Below, in pieces: positions 62,913-64,000 of a DNA stretch of 64,000 nucleotides (positions are counted from its first letter, which is position 1; every line of letters starts with the position of its first letter). Source of the DNA: Tabrizicola_A sp964393035 (GTDB lineage Bacteria; Pseudomonadota; Alphaproteobacteria; Rhodobacterales; Rhodobacteraceae); contig CAYMRX010000003.1 of assembly GCA_964393035.1 (NCBI GenBank), forward strand, positions 124,001-188,000, written 5' to 3'. The notes beneath the pieces are model-generated. The model had not been told where the DNA came from. It saw only the letters and a list, made by a program, of their open reading frames with translations, and did not search any database. A program made the translations under genes and the position numbers.

Positions 62913-63851
62913 ATGACCGCGCCCGCCATCCTGCCCGAACGCGGGGCCGCTGACAGGCTCACCGCCTTTTTCTGGCGCCGCCCCAAAACCTTCCTCGCGC
63001 TTCTCTTGGCCCCGCCCCTTCTTTGGCTGGGGTTGGTCTATCTCGGCTCCCTCGCCACGCTTCTGTGGCAAAGCTTCTACTCGATTGACGAATTTTCCGG
63101 GATGGTGAAACCCGAATTCACCTTGAAAACCTATGCCGAACTGCTGCGCCCGGCGAATTTCGACATCATCCTGCGCACGCTTTTGATGTCGACCGCCGTG
63201 ACCCTTGGCTGCGCCATCCTTGCCTTCCCGATCGCCTATTACGCCGCCCGTTTTGCCAAGGGCCGCTGGAAGGCGGTGTTCTATCTGGGCATCATGCTGC
63301 CCTTGTGGTCGTCCTATCTGGTCAAGGTCTACGCCTGGAAACTGATCCTTGCGAAAGAGGGCATCATCACCTGGGCGACCGAGGCAACCCACACCTCTGG
63401 CATCCTGAACGCGCTTCTCGCGCTGCCGGTGATTGGCGGCAACTCGCTTTCCACCAGCTACATCGGCATGTTCATCGTCTTCGTCTATGTCTGGATTCCC
63501 TACATGATCCTGCCGATGCAGGCCGCGTTGGAGCGGGTTCCCACCTCGATGCTGGAAGCCTCCCAAGACCTTGGCGCCACCCGCGCCCAGACCTTCCGCA
63601 CGGTGATCCTGCCCTTGGCCCTGCCCGGCGTCATTGCCGGGTCGATCTTCACCTTTTCGCTGACCATGGGCGATTACATCATCCCGCAGATCGTTGGAAA
63701 CTCGGCCAATTTCATCGGCATGGCAGTCTACCAGTTGCAAGGCACCGCCGGGAACATCCCCTTGGCCGCGGCCTTCTCGATGGTGCCCATCATCATCATG
63801 CTGGTCTATCTCACGCTGGCTAAACGCGCGGGGGCTTTCGATGCGCTCTGA
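62913..63851 (+). CDS. ABC transporter permease, PotB-like
   Basis: A 312-residue inner-membrane protein with about six helices. The EAA loop with ASQDLGATRAQTFRTVILPLALPG contacts the ATPase. The first segment MTAPAILPERGAADRL is a short cytoplasmic tail. The ATG at 62913 overlaps the stop of a 44-residue ORF; that ORF is probably not a gene. Confidence 0.87.
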   Translation: MTAPAILPERGAADRLTAFFWRRPKTFLALLLAPPLLWLGLVYLGSLATLLWQSFYSIDEFSGMVKPEFTLKTYAELLRPANFDIILRTLLMSTAVTLGCAILAFPIAYYAARFAKGRWKAVFYLGIMLPLWSSYLVKVYAWKLILAKEGIITWATEATHTSGILNALLALPVIGGNSLSTSYIGMFIVFVYVWIPYMILPMQAALERVPTSMLEASQDLGATRAQTFRTVILPLALPGVIAGSIFTFSLTMGDYIIPQIVGNSANFIGMAVYQLQGTAGNIPLAAAFSMVPIIIMLVYLTLAKRAGAFDAL

Positions 63852-64000
63852 CGCCAATCTGAATCGGGCCTCATTGCCCCTGAAACTTGCCGCCATCGGC
63901 GGGCTTTTGTTCCTGCACCTGCCGATCCTGTTGATCTTCCTTTACGCCTTCACCACCGAAGAACGCACCTATGCCTTCCCGCCCCCCGGCCTGACGACCC
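63841..64000 (+). CDS. Second ABC transporter permease, PotC-like, N-terminal part
   Basis: Starts at ATG 63841 inside the end of the first permease (11-base overlap). The 53 visible codons begin MRSDANLNRASLPLKLAAIG and enter a first transmembrane helix (LLFLHLPILLIFLYAF); the gene runs off the window. By position it completes the importer. Confidence 0.75.
   Translation, partial: MRSDANLNRASLPLKLAAIGGLLFLHLPILLIFLYAFTTEERTYAFPPPGLTT

Noticed and set aside
60830..62986. A 718-residue open frame antisense to the ABC transporter genes
   Set aside because: Covers three real genes on the other strand and has no recognisable motifs.

Overview
The window is about 64 kb of a high-GC alphaproteobacterial chromosome, most likely from the Rhodobacteraceae/Paracoccaceae. 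The evidence is the divergent ilvE / petP-petR arrangement, the HDAC-like - xseB - ispA - dxs order, leuS-lptE-holA, tandem def genes before fmt, and porins starting MKKVLLATTALALSAG. Genes are dense, many neighbours overlap by ATGA, GTGA or TGATG, and I saw no tRNA, rRNA or CRISPR.

Layout. 1-1670: end of trhO, then hpaD and hpaR diverging around a near-perfect palindrome. 1674-11593: a phosphopantetheinyl transferase and parC, an SH3 protein, an SDR, a gpmI-envC-ctpA-rppH run, and a GNAT/GFA pair. 11779-20472: smc, cobD, a PatB-like lyase, def / degenerate def / fmt, and a TetR regulator. 20513-29662: surface polysaccharide genes (four glycosyltransferase-like proteins, one fused to a methyltransferase-like domain, and a capsule-type protein) with an alpha-glucosidase and an MFS transporter among them. 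29761-42794: mostly housekeeping genes (asd, dxs, ispA, xseB, petR-petP, ilvE, queG, mtgA, acuI) plus two genes that each look broken by loss of one base. 42798-48637: a GntR-controlled catabolic operon with a two-component flavin monooxygenase. 49288-52802: two porin genes facing each other around a tyrosine recombinase. 52803-57400: DUF3576, leuS-lptE-holA. 57545-64000: a small hypothetical, an HPP/CBS membrane protein, a GAF protein, a LysR regulator and a polyamine-type ABC transporter cut by the window edge.

The most striking region is 49448-52490. The two porins share an exact 43-bp inverted repeat inside their signal-peptide codons, although the next stretch of coding sequence is only about two-thirds identical. 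The right copy (porin B) has a start codon and ribosome binding site. The left copy (porin A) has neither, and a stop codon lies just upstream. An intact tyrosine recombinase lies between them. Inverting the segment between the repeats would join porin A exactly in frame to the start codon now used by porin B, and silence B. I read this as a phase-variable porin switch driven by its own recombinase. The inference comes from sequence alone and has clear tests.

How the genes work together. hpaR probably represses hpaD by binding over its -10 box. The GntR regulator probably shuts a divergent promoter pair that drives an oxygenase - hydrolase - aldehyde dehydrogenase pathway. def and fmt handle N-formyl-methionine, and dxs and ispA supply isoprenoids. 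The envC-like factor, ctpA and mtgA act on the cell wall or envelope. Porins, LptE and the polysaccharide genes shape the cell surface, where phase variation would be most useful.
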